Assembly: GCF_029846715.1 (NCBI RefSeq)
Contig: NZ_JARVWW010000054.1
Location: 1-34,423, forward strand
DNA: 34,423 nt
DNA from: Bradyrhizobium nivariense
GTDB lineage: Bacteria > Pseudomonadota > Alphaproteobacteria > Rhizobiales > Xanthobacteraceae
Direction of reading: 5' to 3'
Part shown: piece after piece, positions 27,742 through 34,423 of the stretch
How positions within the stretch are numbered: position 1 is the first letter of the stretch
Layout of the letters: each line of letters opens with the position of its first letter
Notes under the pieces: model-generated
Database searches by the model: none
Told to the model about the DNA's origin: nothing
The model's input: only the letters and a program-made list of their open reading frames with translations
Translations under genes and position numbers: made by a program

Positions 27742-28089
27742 CCAGGGCACGAACAAAAAAACATCGAAAACAACCCCATGCACAGTAGCCGGCAGCCGCA
27801 AAATCAAGGACTTGCGGACCAGCGAAATCATTTGCTCCGTCGGGCAAAACAGGCGCATGGTGTCATCGTCGCGGCGCACGGGACGGAAAGCCCTTGCGCC
27901 ATCCATCGAACAGGCGCCATTGCCTCTCGTCATGGGACCGCTCCGGCTTAAAACTCTCTGATCGGCGTTTCAGCAGTCCGGCCGGCGGATGCGCGCTACC
28001 GCAACACATCCACTGAGCCCGCGGCCCGTGATCGGCGTGTCATGCCGGTTTGCTAGCTTCTCCCGTCAATCAACCCAAGAGGACCATCC
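27742..28089. other. Intergenic stretch, no gene seen
   Basis: About 350 bases follow the HAD hydrolase. A minus-strand frame crosses it, but its continuation is only antisense to the HAD gene. The part around 27770-27930 has the look of a dispersed non-coding sequence, which I cannot confirm. No clear terminator or RNA gene was recognised. Confidence 0.4.
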
Positions 28090-28296
28090 ATGGAACTAAA
28101 AGCCGGCGATATCGTCATGCTGAAATCCGGCGGGCAGCCGCTCACCGTCGCGGACGTGAAGGGCGACGACGTGATCTGTGTTTGGATGGGCGCGGAAGGC
28201 GATCTGTTTCGCGAGACGCTTCCGTTCGCGGTGCTCGAGCACCTGGAAGAGCTCGACGACGAAGACGAGGATGAAGACGACGAAGACGAGGAGTAG
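28090..28296 (+). CDS. DUF2158 (YodC-like) small protein with acidic tail
   Basis: A 68-residue cytosolic protein. The first 48 residues match the DUF2158/YodC pattern: MELKAGDIVMLKSGGQPLTV, then a short beta hairpin and VICVWMGAEGDLFRETLPFAVL. The last 16 residues are almost all Asp and Glu. The beta-rich core suggests a small barrel. Function in the family is unknown. AGAGGACC just upstream supports the ATG at 28090. The gene is followed 22 bases later by the second copy of the 103-bp repeat, whose hairpins could act as its 3' end. Confidence 0.82.
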   Translation: MELKAGDIVMLKSGGQPLTVADVKGDDVICVWMGAEGDLFRETLPFAVLEHLEELDDEDEDEDDEDEE

Positions 28297-28318
28297 GCGC
28301 GCCCAAGGCCGCGTCAAC

Positions 28319-28421
28319 TAAAGCATGATCCGGAAAAGTGCGAAGCGGTTTTCCGAAAAGATCATGCTCAAACAACAACCTAAAGCGCGATGATGATTCA
28401 TCATCATCTCATCGCGCTTTA
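28319..28421. repeat. Dispersed 103-bp repeat, copy 2
   Basis: It matches 6660-6762 at 102 of 103 positions, in the same orientation. It has the same two-hairpin structure and sits directly after a gene, here the DUF2158 gene. The near identity of the two copies about 21.7 kb apart implies recent spread or gene conversion. Confidence 0.9.
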
Positions 28422-28588
28422 GATTAGATCAGAGTGCTCTGCTCCGGTACGCGTGATGTCCGCTTATCCGCCGATAACGGCGCGGTAGCGGACATCGCTG
28501 GATCGCAGAAGAGCCGCAAGCTGCCTTCAGGCGCTTCGAGGGGGCGTCTTAGAACTTGGCGGCGACCAACGGAAGTTACCGCCAAAAG
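28422..28588. other. Gene-poor stretch with a small palindrome
   Basis: No supported gene. GATGTCCGCT (28455-28464) and AGCGGACATC (28487-28496) form a perfect 10-bp inverted repeat. A minus-strand frame (28424-28651) is rejected because it crosses the terminator at 28589-28608. Confidence 0.5.
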
Positions 28589-28608
28589 TAAAAACCGCCC
28601 GAAGGCGG
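28589..28608 (-). terminator. Rho-independent terminator
   Basis: On the minus strand CCGCC-TTCG-GGCGG (28608-28595) is followed directly by five T residues (28594-28590). The stable UUCG tetraloop and T-run make a good terminator. It lies about 70 bases after the stop of the small winged-helix gene at 28679. Confidence 0.85.
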
Positions 28609-28678
28609 CCAGTCGCTCTCTCCGCTGACAGGAACCTGGAAGCAATTCCACCAGCCGCTGGTGACCAAGCGAATGTCG

Positions 28679-28855
28679 TCACGCAACGCGCCAATTCCCC
28701 TTGTGAATATCGAACTTCACGGCGCCGTCGTCACGCATCTTCAACAGGAGCGATTGGCAGTCGTCCTGATTCTTTATGTTCACGCGCTTCATGATTTCGA
28801 AAGTCTTCAGAGGCTTTTCGCGAAGGGCAATTAGAATCTTTTCTCGATCAGTCAT
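28679..28855 (-). CDS. Small winged-helix-like hypothetical protein
   Basis: A 58-residue protein starting MTDREKILIALREKPLKTFE. Its pattern is helix (residues 2-11), helix (17-23, IMKRVNI), helix (29-38, CQSLLLKMRD) and a beta wing (DGAVKFDIHKGNWRV), as in a minimal winged-helix DNA-binding domain. No family name is recognised. The ATG at 28855 has AAGGA upstream; a longer frame to 28909 is possible but lacks that site. A good terminator follows the gene, which supports its being expressed. Codon use looks less GC-biased than in neighbouring housekeeping genes, hinting at acquisition. Confidence 0.65.
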   Translation of the reverse strand: MTDREKILIALREKPLKTFEIMKRVNIKNQDDCQSLLLKMRDDGAVKFDIHKGNWRVA

Positions 28856-29206
28856 TGGGTTCCTTGCATCGACGTCGGCGACGGTACGCGTTGTACTGGT
28901 CGTCTGCAACGGGCGCTTTCGCTTGACGAGGTCCCGTTCGGGTCACAAGCGGCGATCCGGGACGAGCCTTCTCATGTCTGATCTATGCCTGAGAAGCGAC
29001 GTCGCGATGGCCTGGCGGCTCTTCGGCTAAGGGCCAAGACCGGACATAGTCAGTAAAGCGGCGTACTGAGTATTTTGTGCTCTAGCTGCGTCAAGCCAGA
29101 GGCGACAAAAATCATCCAGTCTCGTATTCCTAATTCGCGGTCATTGCAGTTAATGCCTCTCGAACATGCCTGGGATCTGAACAGCGCAAGACCTACGCAA
29201 AACCTA
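28856..29206. other. Intergenic stretch, no gene seen
   Basis: About 350 bases lie upstream of the winged-helix-like gene. They should contain its promoter. No coding remnant, RNA gene or repeat was recognised in either strand. Confidence 0.45.
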
Positions 29207-29236
29207 AGAGCCGCCCCGGGGGGCGGCTCTCTTTCT
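29207..29236. terminator. Strong hairpin, possible terminator
   Basis: GAGCCGCCC (29208-29216) pairs with GGGCGGCTC (29221-29229) around CGGG, extended by one A:T pair. On the plus strand TCTTTCT follows; on the minus strand TTAGGTTTT follows. It lies 25-50 bases after the stop of the lactonase gene (minus strand) and most likely ends that transcript. Confidence 0.7.
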
Positions 29237-29261
29237 AAGATTGATCGGGTTATCGCTGGCC

Positions 29262-30416
29262 TCACGGCTTCATAGAACCCTGCACACTGGTGTAGACGGC
29301 ATAGAGCGACGTCGAGCCGCAGATGTAAAGCCGGTTTCGTTGCTGACCGCCGAAGCACAGATTGGCGACAGTTTCGGGTATGTGGATCTTGCCGAGCAGT
29401 TCGCCGGCGGGAGTATAGCAACGCACGCCGTCCTCATTCGGATCGCCCCAACCCACTGAGCACCAAACACGCCCATCGGTGTCAGTGCGTACCCCGTCGG
29501 TAATGCTGGGCTTGGGCATGTCCGCAAAGACCTTGCTGTTCGACGCCTTCCCGGCAGCGACATCAAGGTCAAACGCGCGGATATGCGATGGGTTGTTCGG
29601 CGCGTCCGTGAAGCCGGTATCGATCACATACAGCTTCTTCTCATCGGGCGAGAGTGCAATGCCGTTGGGCTCCACGAAGTCATCGACGATGACCTTCACG
29701 TCCCCCGACTTGGGATCAACACGATAGACGTTGTGCTTTTCTTGCTCGGGCTCGGCCTTGATGCCCTCATAATAGCCACCGATGCCGTAGACGGGATCGG
29801 TGAACCAGATCGCGCCATCGGACGTGACAACCGCGTCGTTCGGCGAGTTCAGCCTCTTGCCGTTATATTTATCGGCGATAATCGTGATCGATCCGTCCAG
29901 TTCGGTTCGTGTGACCCGTCGGCCGCTATGCTCGCAGGTGATCAGGCGTCCTTCCCGATCAATGGTGTTGCCGTTCGAGTTCATCGAAGGCTGGCGATAG
30001 ACGCTGACGTGACCATCGTCCTCGCAGAAGCGCATGATGCGGTTGTTGGGAATGTCGCTGAACAACATGTAGCGCCCGGCCGCGAAGTAGACCGGGCCCT
30101 CGGCCCAGCGGAACCCGGTTGCGACGCGCTCAACCGCCATAGTGCCGGCGAAGGCTGGGAAATCGGGGGGCCCGAACGATGGTGGCCCCTTCTTGGCAGA
30201 TTCCAGATGGGAGTCCGGATAGCGGCCGCCGGGCAGCGGCCCCAAGGGCAACGGCTCGCTCGCCGTTGTTGGAGCGCCCGTTTGGCCCAACGGCGTCACG
30301 GTCGCCGCAGAGGCCGCTTTGAGGCTCACCGCCGTCGCGGCCAGCGCCGCAGCACCTTTGACGATGTTGCGGCGGTTGAGCGTTTGCTTGTGGGGAGAGG
30401 TCATTGCACTTGCCAT
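29262..30416 (-). CDS. Tat-exported SMP-30/gluconolactonase-type protein
   Basis: A 384-residue six-bladed propeller of the SMP-30/gluconolactonase (LRE) family, which hydrolyses sugar or other lactones using one divalent metal. The N terminus has a twin-arginine signal (NRRNIVKGAAALAATAVSL, residues 14-32, cleavage after ASA near 37), so it should work in the periplasm. Likely metal ligands are Glu106 (FRWAEGPVYF), Asn193 (SPNDAVV), an Asn in EPNGIALSPDE and an Asp in PSITDGVRTD. GGAGGAAA precedes the ATG at 30416. It diverges from a PQQ-type dehydrogenase gene. A periplasmic dehydrogenase that forms lactones paired with a lactonase is a sensible route, but their linkage is inferred only from position. 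Confidence 0.92.
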   Translation of the reverse strand: MASAMTSPHKQTLNRRNIVKGAAALAATAVSLKAASAATVTPLGQTGAPTTASEPLPLGPLPGGRYPDSHLESAKKGPPSFGPPDFPAFAGTMAVERVATGFRWAEGPVYFAAGRYMLFSDIPNNRIMRFCEDDGHVSVYRQPSMNSNGNTIDREGRLITCEHSGRRVTRTELDGSITIIADKYNGKRLNSPNDAVVTSDGAIWFTDPVYGIGGYYEGIKAEPEQEKHNVYRVDPKSGDVKVIVDDFVEPNGIALSPDEKKLYVIDTGFTDAPNNPSHIRAFDLDVAAGKASNSKVFADMPKPSITDGVRTDTDGRVWCSVGWGDPNEDGVRCYTPAGELLGKIHIPETVANLCFGGQQRNRLYICGSTSLYAVYTSVQGSMKP

Positions 30417-30922
30417 GGTTTCCTCCCATTTTTTGTTGGGCGGAAACTATACCACAATCCGGCATAAAGCGGGCGGTTCGGCCACAGAAGGCCGGGCGAC
30501 ATCACCAATGCGTTGATCTTCAGCGCTTCATCGCAGTCTGCGCATGCACCTCGGCCTCGCCGTTGATCACGAACCGCATCGCGAACCGAACTTCAGCGCT
30601 TATTGAGCTGCACATCCGAGTCACCTCGTCGGGGTGGGCGAGCATCGTTCCGGCACCCCGGCGATGGCGATGTGTCGGCTCACATGGGTGTTGGGACAGT
30701 GTGGCTGCCAAAATACGTCGCTTGCGCTTGTACTACTTTGAGCATTGAATTCGTCGTGATGCTACGGCGCTGCTGAGCGCAATCGACTCGGCCGCAGCGA
30801 TCACCGTCTGGTATCTAAACCCCTCGCCGAGGTCAGGAGTCGAGCTGTACGGATGAGGCAGCTTGCCGCAGCAGACTCCATGTTGGATGTAGTTCCCGCG
30901 ATACAATAAGGGAGGGAAAACA
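30417..30922. other. Divergent intergenic region, possible small remnant
   Basis: About 500 bases separate the lactonase and quinoprotein genes and should hold both promoters; I could not fix them by eye. A minus-strand frame ending at 30520 has protein-like residues (AEVRFAMRFVINGEAEVHAQ) before its stop. It lacks a credible start or family match, so it may be the tail of a decayed gene. Confidence 0.35.
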
Positions 30923-32659
30923 ATGACAGTCAGTACAAGGCACCTTACCTGTGTTGCCGCACTGGCCGCGATGGCTGTTGCACCACTGGCTTGGGCCATC
31001 GCGCCGTCAGAGATCAATCCCGCTCGCATCGAGGCGGCCGAGCAGAACCCAAGCGATTGGCTGACCTATCACGGCGGCTACAAATCGTATCACTACAGCG
31101 GACTTGATCAGATCAACGCGAACAACGTGAAGAACCTCGAAGTCGCGTGGATCCATATGCCCGGCCGCTCGACCCGCGGCCTGCAGACGATGCCGCTCGT
31201 CGCTGACGGCGTGCTGTATTATTCGGGCTCCTACAGTCGCGTCTACGCACTCGACGGTGCGACCGGCAAGATGATCTGGTCGTACTTCCCGCAGCTCGAC
31301 GAGGAGCTCGTGTCTATGCAGACGCACTCGCCATACAATCGCGGCGTCGCGCTTGGCGATGGCAAGGTTTTCGTCGGCACCGTCGACGGGCATCTGATTG
31401 GGCTCGACATGAAAACCGGCAAGGAGGTGTGGAACACGCACCTCGTCGATTCCAAGAAGCTCACTGTCGGCTTCACGGGCGCGCCGCTGGTGGTGAGGGA
31501 CACCGTCATCATCGGCAGCCAGGGCGGCGAGTGGACCTCGCGCGGTCCGCTTTTCGGCGTCGATATCAAGACGGGCAAGAAGAAATGGGAATTCCTCACG
31601 GTCGCCGGCACCGAGGAAGCCAAGGCGACCTGGGGCAACGAATCCTGGCGTACCGGCGGCGGTGGCGCATGGATGCCGGGCACCTACGATCCTGAAACTA
31701 ACACCATCTGGTGGGGAACAGCGAACCCGGCACCGCTTTACGACTGGTCGGGCGCGGACTGGCAGAAAAGCGGGCCACGGCCAGGCACCAACCTCTACAC
31801 GACATCAGTCATCGCGCTTGATCCCGATACCGGCAAACTGAAGTTCTACCACCAGGAGCTGCCACACGACGCATGGGACTTCGACTCGGCGGTCGGGGAG
31901 TTCCTGATGATCGACCGCGACGGCCGCAAGCTCGTCGTGCATCCGAACAAGGGCGGATTCGTCTTCGTCTACGATCGCGCCGATGCGAAGGTGCAGAACG
32001 TCTGGCGGATCGCGAAGAACATCAACTTCGTCAAGGACATCGACCCGAAGACCGGCGAGCTGATCGGTCGGCGCGATCTGTCACTTGGCAAAGCAAGCGA
32101 TCCACTCTGTCCGGCGATCGCCGGCGGCGTGAGCTGGAACGCAGGCGCCTACAGCCCGAAGACCGGCCTGTGGTACAAGATCGCGCAGGAATGGTGCATG
32201 GATGTGGACGTAGTGAAGACCACGCCAATCACCGAGCCGATGGCGCAGCTCAATATCGGTGCGAATTTCAAGCTCGTTCCGCCGCCGGACGGACCGGCGC
32301 GTGGACATCTTGATGCTCGTGATCCCGTGACCGGCGCCAAGAAATGGGAGGTCAATTTCGACGAGCCGCCGCTTGCGAGTGTGCTCGCAACAGCCGGCAA
32401 TCTAGTGTTCGTACCCGACTCGCGCGGTGTGTTGCGCGCCTACAATGCGGAGACCGGACAGGAGCTGTGGTCGCATTACAATGGCGTCGGCCACAATGGC
32501 GGCATCATCAGCTACAGCGCCGGCGGTAAACAATACATCGCGGTACCGGCCGGATGGGGCGGCATGGTGGCGGACGAATTCCCAGCTCTCTTCGGCGAAC
32601 CTTATACGAGCATGCCGAAGGATGCCGGTGCGCTGGTTGTCTTTACGCTGAAGCAATAA
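30923..32659 (+). CDS. PQQ-dependent alcohol dehydrogenase, atypical XoxF-like
   Basis: A 578-residue periplasmic quinoprotein with a Sec signal (residues 1-25, cleavage after AWA) and an eight-bladed propeller with repeated GxxxWxxxx docking motifs. Active-site residues align with methanol dehydrogenase: Glu203 (GGEWTSRG), Asn268 (GTANPAP) and catalytic Asp319 in PHDAWDFD. Asp321, two residues on, is the extra Asp that marks lanthanide-dependent enzymes (XoxF, ExaF); calcium enzymes have Ala or another residue there. Lys343 replaces the Arg of MxaF. The vicinal Cys-Cys pair found near the PQQ in MxaF/XoxF is absent (Thr134-His135 at that place, before NRG). Downstream lie a cytochrome c and a XoxJ-like protein. 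The alcohol substrate is unknown. GGGAGG precedes the ATG. Confidence 0.93.
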   Translation: MTVSTRHLTCVAALAAMAVAPLAWAIAPSEINPARIEAAEQNPSDWLTYHGGYKSYHYSGLDQINANNVKNLEVAWIHMPGRSTRGLQTMPLVADGVLYYSGSYSRVYALDGATGKMIWSYFPQLDEELVSMQTHSPYNRGVALGDGKVFVGTVDGHLIGLDMKTGKEVWNTHLVDSKKLTVGFTGAPLVVRDTVIIGSQGGEWTSRGPLFGVDIKTGKKKWEFLTVAGTEEAKATWGNESWRTGGGGAWMPGTYDPETNTIWWGTANPAPLYDWSGADWQKSGPRPGTNLYTTSVIALDPDTGKLKFYHQELPHDAWDFDSAVGEFLMIDRDGRKLVVHPNKGGFVFVYDRADAKVQNVWRIAKNINFVKDIDPKTGELIGRRDLSLGKASDPLCPAIAGGVSWNAGAYSPKTGLWYKIAQEWCMDVDVVKTTPITEPMAQLNIGANFKLVPPPDGPARGHLDARDPVTGAKKWEVNFDEPPLASVLATAGNLVFVPDSRGVLRAYNAETGQELWSHYNGVGHNGGIISYSAGGKQYIAVPAGWGGMVADEFPALFGEPYTSMPKDAGALVVFTLKQ

Positions 32660-32669
32660 AATGGTGGGA

Positions 32670-32699
32670 AGAGGCAGGGTGTGGTCGCACCCTGCCTCT
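32670..32699 (+). promoter_or_regulatory. Intercistronic stem-loop
   Basis: AGAGGCAGGGTG (32670-32681) and CACCCTGCCTCT (32688-32699) form a perfect 12-bp stem with a 6-base loop, in the 49-base gap between the dehydrogenase and cytochrome c genes. No T-run follows, so it is not a standard terminator. It may protect the 3' end of the dehydrogenase mRNA and lower expression of the downstream genes. Confidence 0.7.
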
Positions 32700-32708
32700 G
32701 CAGTCCAG

Positions 32709-33050
32709 ATGCCGATGTTGAAGTCGATTACTCTCATCGCTGGCATTGCGCTGTCATTGTCGCGCGACCTCTACGCACAGCAGAGCCAGGCTCCCAATCA
32801 GGATCAATCGGCTAAGGAGAGCGACATCGAGGGCGGGACGATGTTCGCCACCTCGTGTGGCTTCTGTCACGAAAACGGCGGCCGCGCCGCCGGCAAAGGG
32901 CCGAAGCTCGCGGGCACGACACGCAGCGACGAGTTTATCGTGGAGCGGATCAAGAAGGGTAAGCCCGGCGCGATGCCTGCCTTTGGAGGCGCTTTTTCAG
33001 AGAGCCAGATCATGGCAATATTGGCCTATATCCGGAGCATCGAGGAGTGA
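32709..33050 (+). CDS. Class I cytochrome c, probable electron acceptor of the quinoprotein
   Basis: A 113-residue periplasmic c-type cytochrome. A signal peptide (MPMLKSITLIAGIALSLSRDLYA, cleavage after LYA) precedes the mature part. The heme motif is CGFCH near residue 50, and the axial Met is in KPGAMPAFGG near residue 95. A C-terminal helix ILAYIRSIEE completes the fold. In methanol-dehydrogenase clusters the equivalent gene (mxaG/xoxG) encodes the electron acceptor of the quinoprotein, and order and spacing fit that. The ATG at 32709 is preferred; others at 32715 and 32661 are in frame, the last one including the stem-loop. The ribosome site is weak. Confidence 0.85.
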   Translation: MPMLKSITLIAGIALSLSRDLYAQQSQAPNQDQSAKESDIEGGTMFATSCGFCHENGGRAAGKGPKLAGTTRSDEFIVERIKKGKPGAMPAFGGAFSESQIMAILAYIRSIEE

Positions 33051-33058
33051 AGCCCGAG

Positions 33059-33823
33059 ATGCGACGTGTCTCTCTGGTGATCTTGCTGATGCTGTTCGGC
33101 GCGACTGCTGCTTCAGCGCGCTCGCTGGAGGCAATTCGTGAGCGCGGCGCCCTGACGCTTTGCGCGCACCCAAACGCGCTACCGTTTGCCAGCAGGCGCG
33201 ATGCCAATCCTGGATTTCAGGTCGAAATCGCCAAGGCGTTGGCAAACCAGCTCGGGGTCTCGCTGGAACAACGGTGGGTCGTCACCAGCTTTCAGTACCG
33301 CCGCGCCGACTGCGACATCGTCCTCGATGCGATAGCGGATCGCGCGGCGTTGGCGGAGGTGGGGTTGCGCATGTCGCGACCCTACCAGCGCAGCGGTGTC
33401 GCGTTGGCGGTCGGTGCAAACTCCGGCGCAGCGTCACTCGCAGATTTGAGGCCAGGCCAGCGTGTCGGGGTACAGGTCGGCTCGATCGCCTCCATGACAC
33501 TCAGCAAGCGAGGCGTCCAAACCTCACCGTTTGTCTTCGAGGATGAAATCATGGACGCGCTTGCTAAGAACGAGATCGACGCCGCGGCGGTTACGCCCGC
33601 TGCAGTTGGTTGGTTCAACCAAGTTCATCCCGATGCACACGTGCGTCGTATTCCTGCTTTCGAGGACGATCCCGACCTGAACTGGAATGTCGCTGTTGGG
33701 ATGGTCAGTCCAGACGAGCAGCTCAGGCAGGGACTCGACGCAGCCCTTGAAGCATTGCTTGCCAACGGCACCCTCGCGCGGATCTACGCGCATTACAACG
33801 TCGAATTGCAGTCGCCAAAATGA
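33059..33823 (+). CDS. MxaJ/XoxJ-like periplasmic binding protein
   Basis: A 254-residue exported protein of the solute-binding type 3 fold. A signal peptide (about residues 1-20, ending ASA) is followed by SLEAIRERGALTLCAHPNALPFA, the typical start of quinoprotein-dehydrogenase-associated binding proteins. Later segments are GFQVEIAKALANQLGV, SFQYRRADCDIVLDAI and GQRVGVQVGSIA. MxaJ/XoxJ proteins are thought to help activate or mature the dehydrogenase rather than import a solute. Both ATG 33059 and GTG 33047 are possible; the GTG overlaps the cytochrome stop. Overlap or near-overlap with the cytochrome gene indicates one operon. Confidence 0.85.
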   Translation: MRRVSLVILLMLFGATAASARSLEAIRERGALTLCAHPNALPFASRRDANPGFQVEIAKALANQLGVSLEQRWVVTSFQYRRADCDIVLDAIADRAALAEVGLRMSRPYQRSGVALAVGANSGAASLADLRPGQRVGVQVGSIASMTLSKRGVQTSPFVFEDEIMDALAKNEIDAAAVTPAAVGWFNQVHPDAHVRRIPAFEDDPDLNWNVAVGMVSPDEQLRQGLDAALEALLANGTLARIYAHYNVELQSPK

Positions 33824-33867
33824 GCGAGCTCCCGCGGCAAGAACTGGCGGAGCAACGGACAAAGCGA

Positions 33868-34020
33868 CGTGCACATGAAGACGTTGAGCACGTCATGGAT
33901 ATGATGCTCAACCGCCTTGAATTCAGTGGCAAGCGCGCGGGGCAGGTTGGAATGGCAGAAGTCGTAGCCAGTGCCGCTCGGCTAGAGATTCGTATACGGA
34001 TCGTAGCGCGTGCCGATGAC
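33868..34020 (-). pseudogene. DUF1989 (urea carboxylase-associated) remnant
   Basis: On the minus strand one frame reads VIGTRYDPYTNL, an in-frame TAG, then PSGTGYDFCHSNLPRALATE followed by a few residues and HHIHDVLNVFMCT. This resembles the conserved core of DUF1989 proteins (urea carboxylase/amidolyase-associated), with TRYDPYT, a CHxNLxRAL segment and HDVLNVFMCT. Stops lie upstream (TGA at about 34027-34029) and inside, and the similarity ends after MCT. It is a decayed fragment of roughly 50 codons out of an expected 200 or more. The plus-strand frame over it (33820-34026) is therefore probably spurious. Confidence 0.65.
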
Positions 34021-34307
34021 AGCTGATCACTTACAGCTTGCGCCTCGCCCTGACAGAAACAATCATCGCGTCGCTGCGAAAGCAACTGGAGGGCGACGAT
34101 GAAGGTGACGAGCGCGCCTAGCCGCTTGGCATGCGCCGCGCTGCAGCCGGAATTCTCATTGGACGATGGTTACTGATGACGTTCAACTTCGTCTCAAACA
34201 GCCCTCGCGCTAAAGGGGTGCCAGCCTTCGGCATCGCACCCACGGGGATTTCGCCGCAGTGCCGTTGGCCCGATGGTTCTGGCCCTGGCAGGTCGCCTTT
34301 GGGTCCA
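34021..34307. other. Stretch before the insertion sequence, no gene seen
   Basis: About 290 bases lie between the DUF1989 remnant and the apparent IS end. Short open frames exist but none resembles a known protein. It is probably decayed sequence. Confidence 0.4.
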
Positions 34308-34423
34308 GGCTGTGTAAAAACTCCGTCGATGCTATGATTCTCTTGCTGAATCGCGGGGGGAATTGATGCGGGGTTTCGTTCAAGGGGTGGATCGCCAGCA
34401 GACGACGTTGCTGCCGGAATGCC
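34308..34423 (+). mobile_element. Left end of an insertion sequence (partial)
   Basis: The segment GGCTGTGTAAAAACTC near 34308 looks like an IS terminal region, and a transposase start follows at 34366. The right end lies outside the window, so terminal repeats and target duplication cannot be checked. The boundary is approximate. Confidence 0.5.
34366..34423 (+). CDS. IS1182/IS5-like transposase, N-terminal part
   Basis: The last 58 bases encode MRGFVQGVDRQQTTLLPEC and run off the window. This matches the typical start of IS1182-type DDE transposases (M-x-x-F-V-x-G-x-D-R-x-Q-x-T-L-L-P-E-x). A GGGGG ribosome-site-like run precedes the ATG. Only the N terminus is visible, so the catalytic residues and intactness cannot be judged. 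Confidence 0.65.
   Translation, partial: MRGFVQGVDRQQTTLLPEC

Noticed and set aside
26902..27933. A long minus-strand frame over the HAD hydrolase and the following gap
   Set aside because: Most of it is antisense to the HAD gene with its clear motifs; only the small part past 27741 is free, and it shows no domain.
28424..28651. A 75-codon minus-strand frame
   Set aside because: It crosses a good terminator, lacks a ribosome site and shows no family resemblance.
33820..34026. A 68-codon plus-strand frame overlapping the XoxJ-like stop (ATGA)
   Set aside because: The overlap suggested translational coupling, but the frame is antisense to a recognisable DUF1989 remnant and the product resembles nothing.
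34131..34337. A 68-codon plus-strand frame before the IS
   Set aside because: It crosses the apparent IS end, has no good ribosome site and no family match.

Overview
The window reads as a chromosomal segment of a Bradyrhizobium-like alphaproteobacterium (Nitrobacteraceae). This is inferred from the high GC content, the single-gene cytochrome b/c1 precursor (fbcH), the fused trpE(G) gene behind a short Trp-Trp leader peptide, the mutY / DUF721 / DsbA-like / smc neighbourhood, and dispersed GC-rich intergenic palindromes. No rRNA, tRNA or CRISPR array was recognised.

Layout. 1-2253: a palindromic element, a glutathione S-transferase (minus strand) and a divergent FAD-dependent monooxygenase. 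2254-6170 looks accessory: a decayed short-chain dehydrogenase tail faces a 1038-residue acetoacetyl-CoA-synthetase-like / carrier-protein / GNAT fusion. 6171-14107 is housekeeping: a hotdog thioesterase, mutY (whose stop codon lies in a dispersed 103-bp repeat), then rightward DUF721, a DsbA-like thiol oxidoreductase, smc and an Rsm22-like methyltransferase. 14246-17755: a LemA protein with an M48 metalloprotease, then two tandem P-loop ATPases of the ParA/MinD type with no ParB.

17795-24292 is mostly leftward. fbcF(petA)-fbcH encodes the cytochrome bc1 complex and ends in a clear terminator. A dienelactone hydrolase follows, then a trp attenuation leader, trpE(G), and apt nine bases downstream. 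24571-27741 runs rightward: trmL, queE, queD (the preQ0/queuosine branch; this QueD lacks the usual catalytic Cys), hemF and a HAD hydrolase overlapping hemF.

27742-29261 is gene-poor, with the second copy of the 103-bp repeat, a DUF2158 protein with an acidic tail and a 58-residue winged-helix-like protein. 29262-33823 is a second accessory block: a Tat-exported SMP-30/gluconolactonase-type lactonase divergent from a quinoprotein dehydrogenase, a cytochrome c and a MxaJ/XoxJ-like binding protein. This resembles a xoxF-G-J cluster. The dehydrogenase carries the Asp-x-Asp mark associated with lanthanide use but lacks the vicinal Cys pair. After it come a decayed DUF1989 (urea-carboxylase-associated) gene and the start of an IS transposase cut by the window end.

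The best candidates for something undescribed are the AACS-ACP-GNAT fusion, the atypical Xox-like cluster with its lactonase, and the tandem P-loop ATPase pair.
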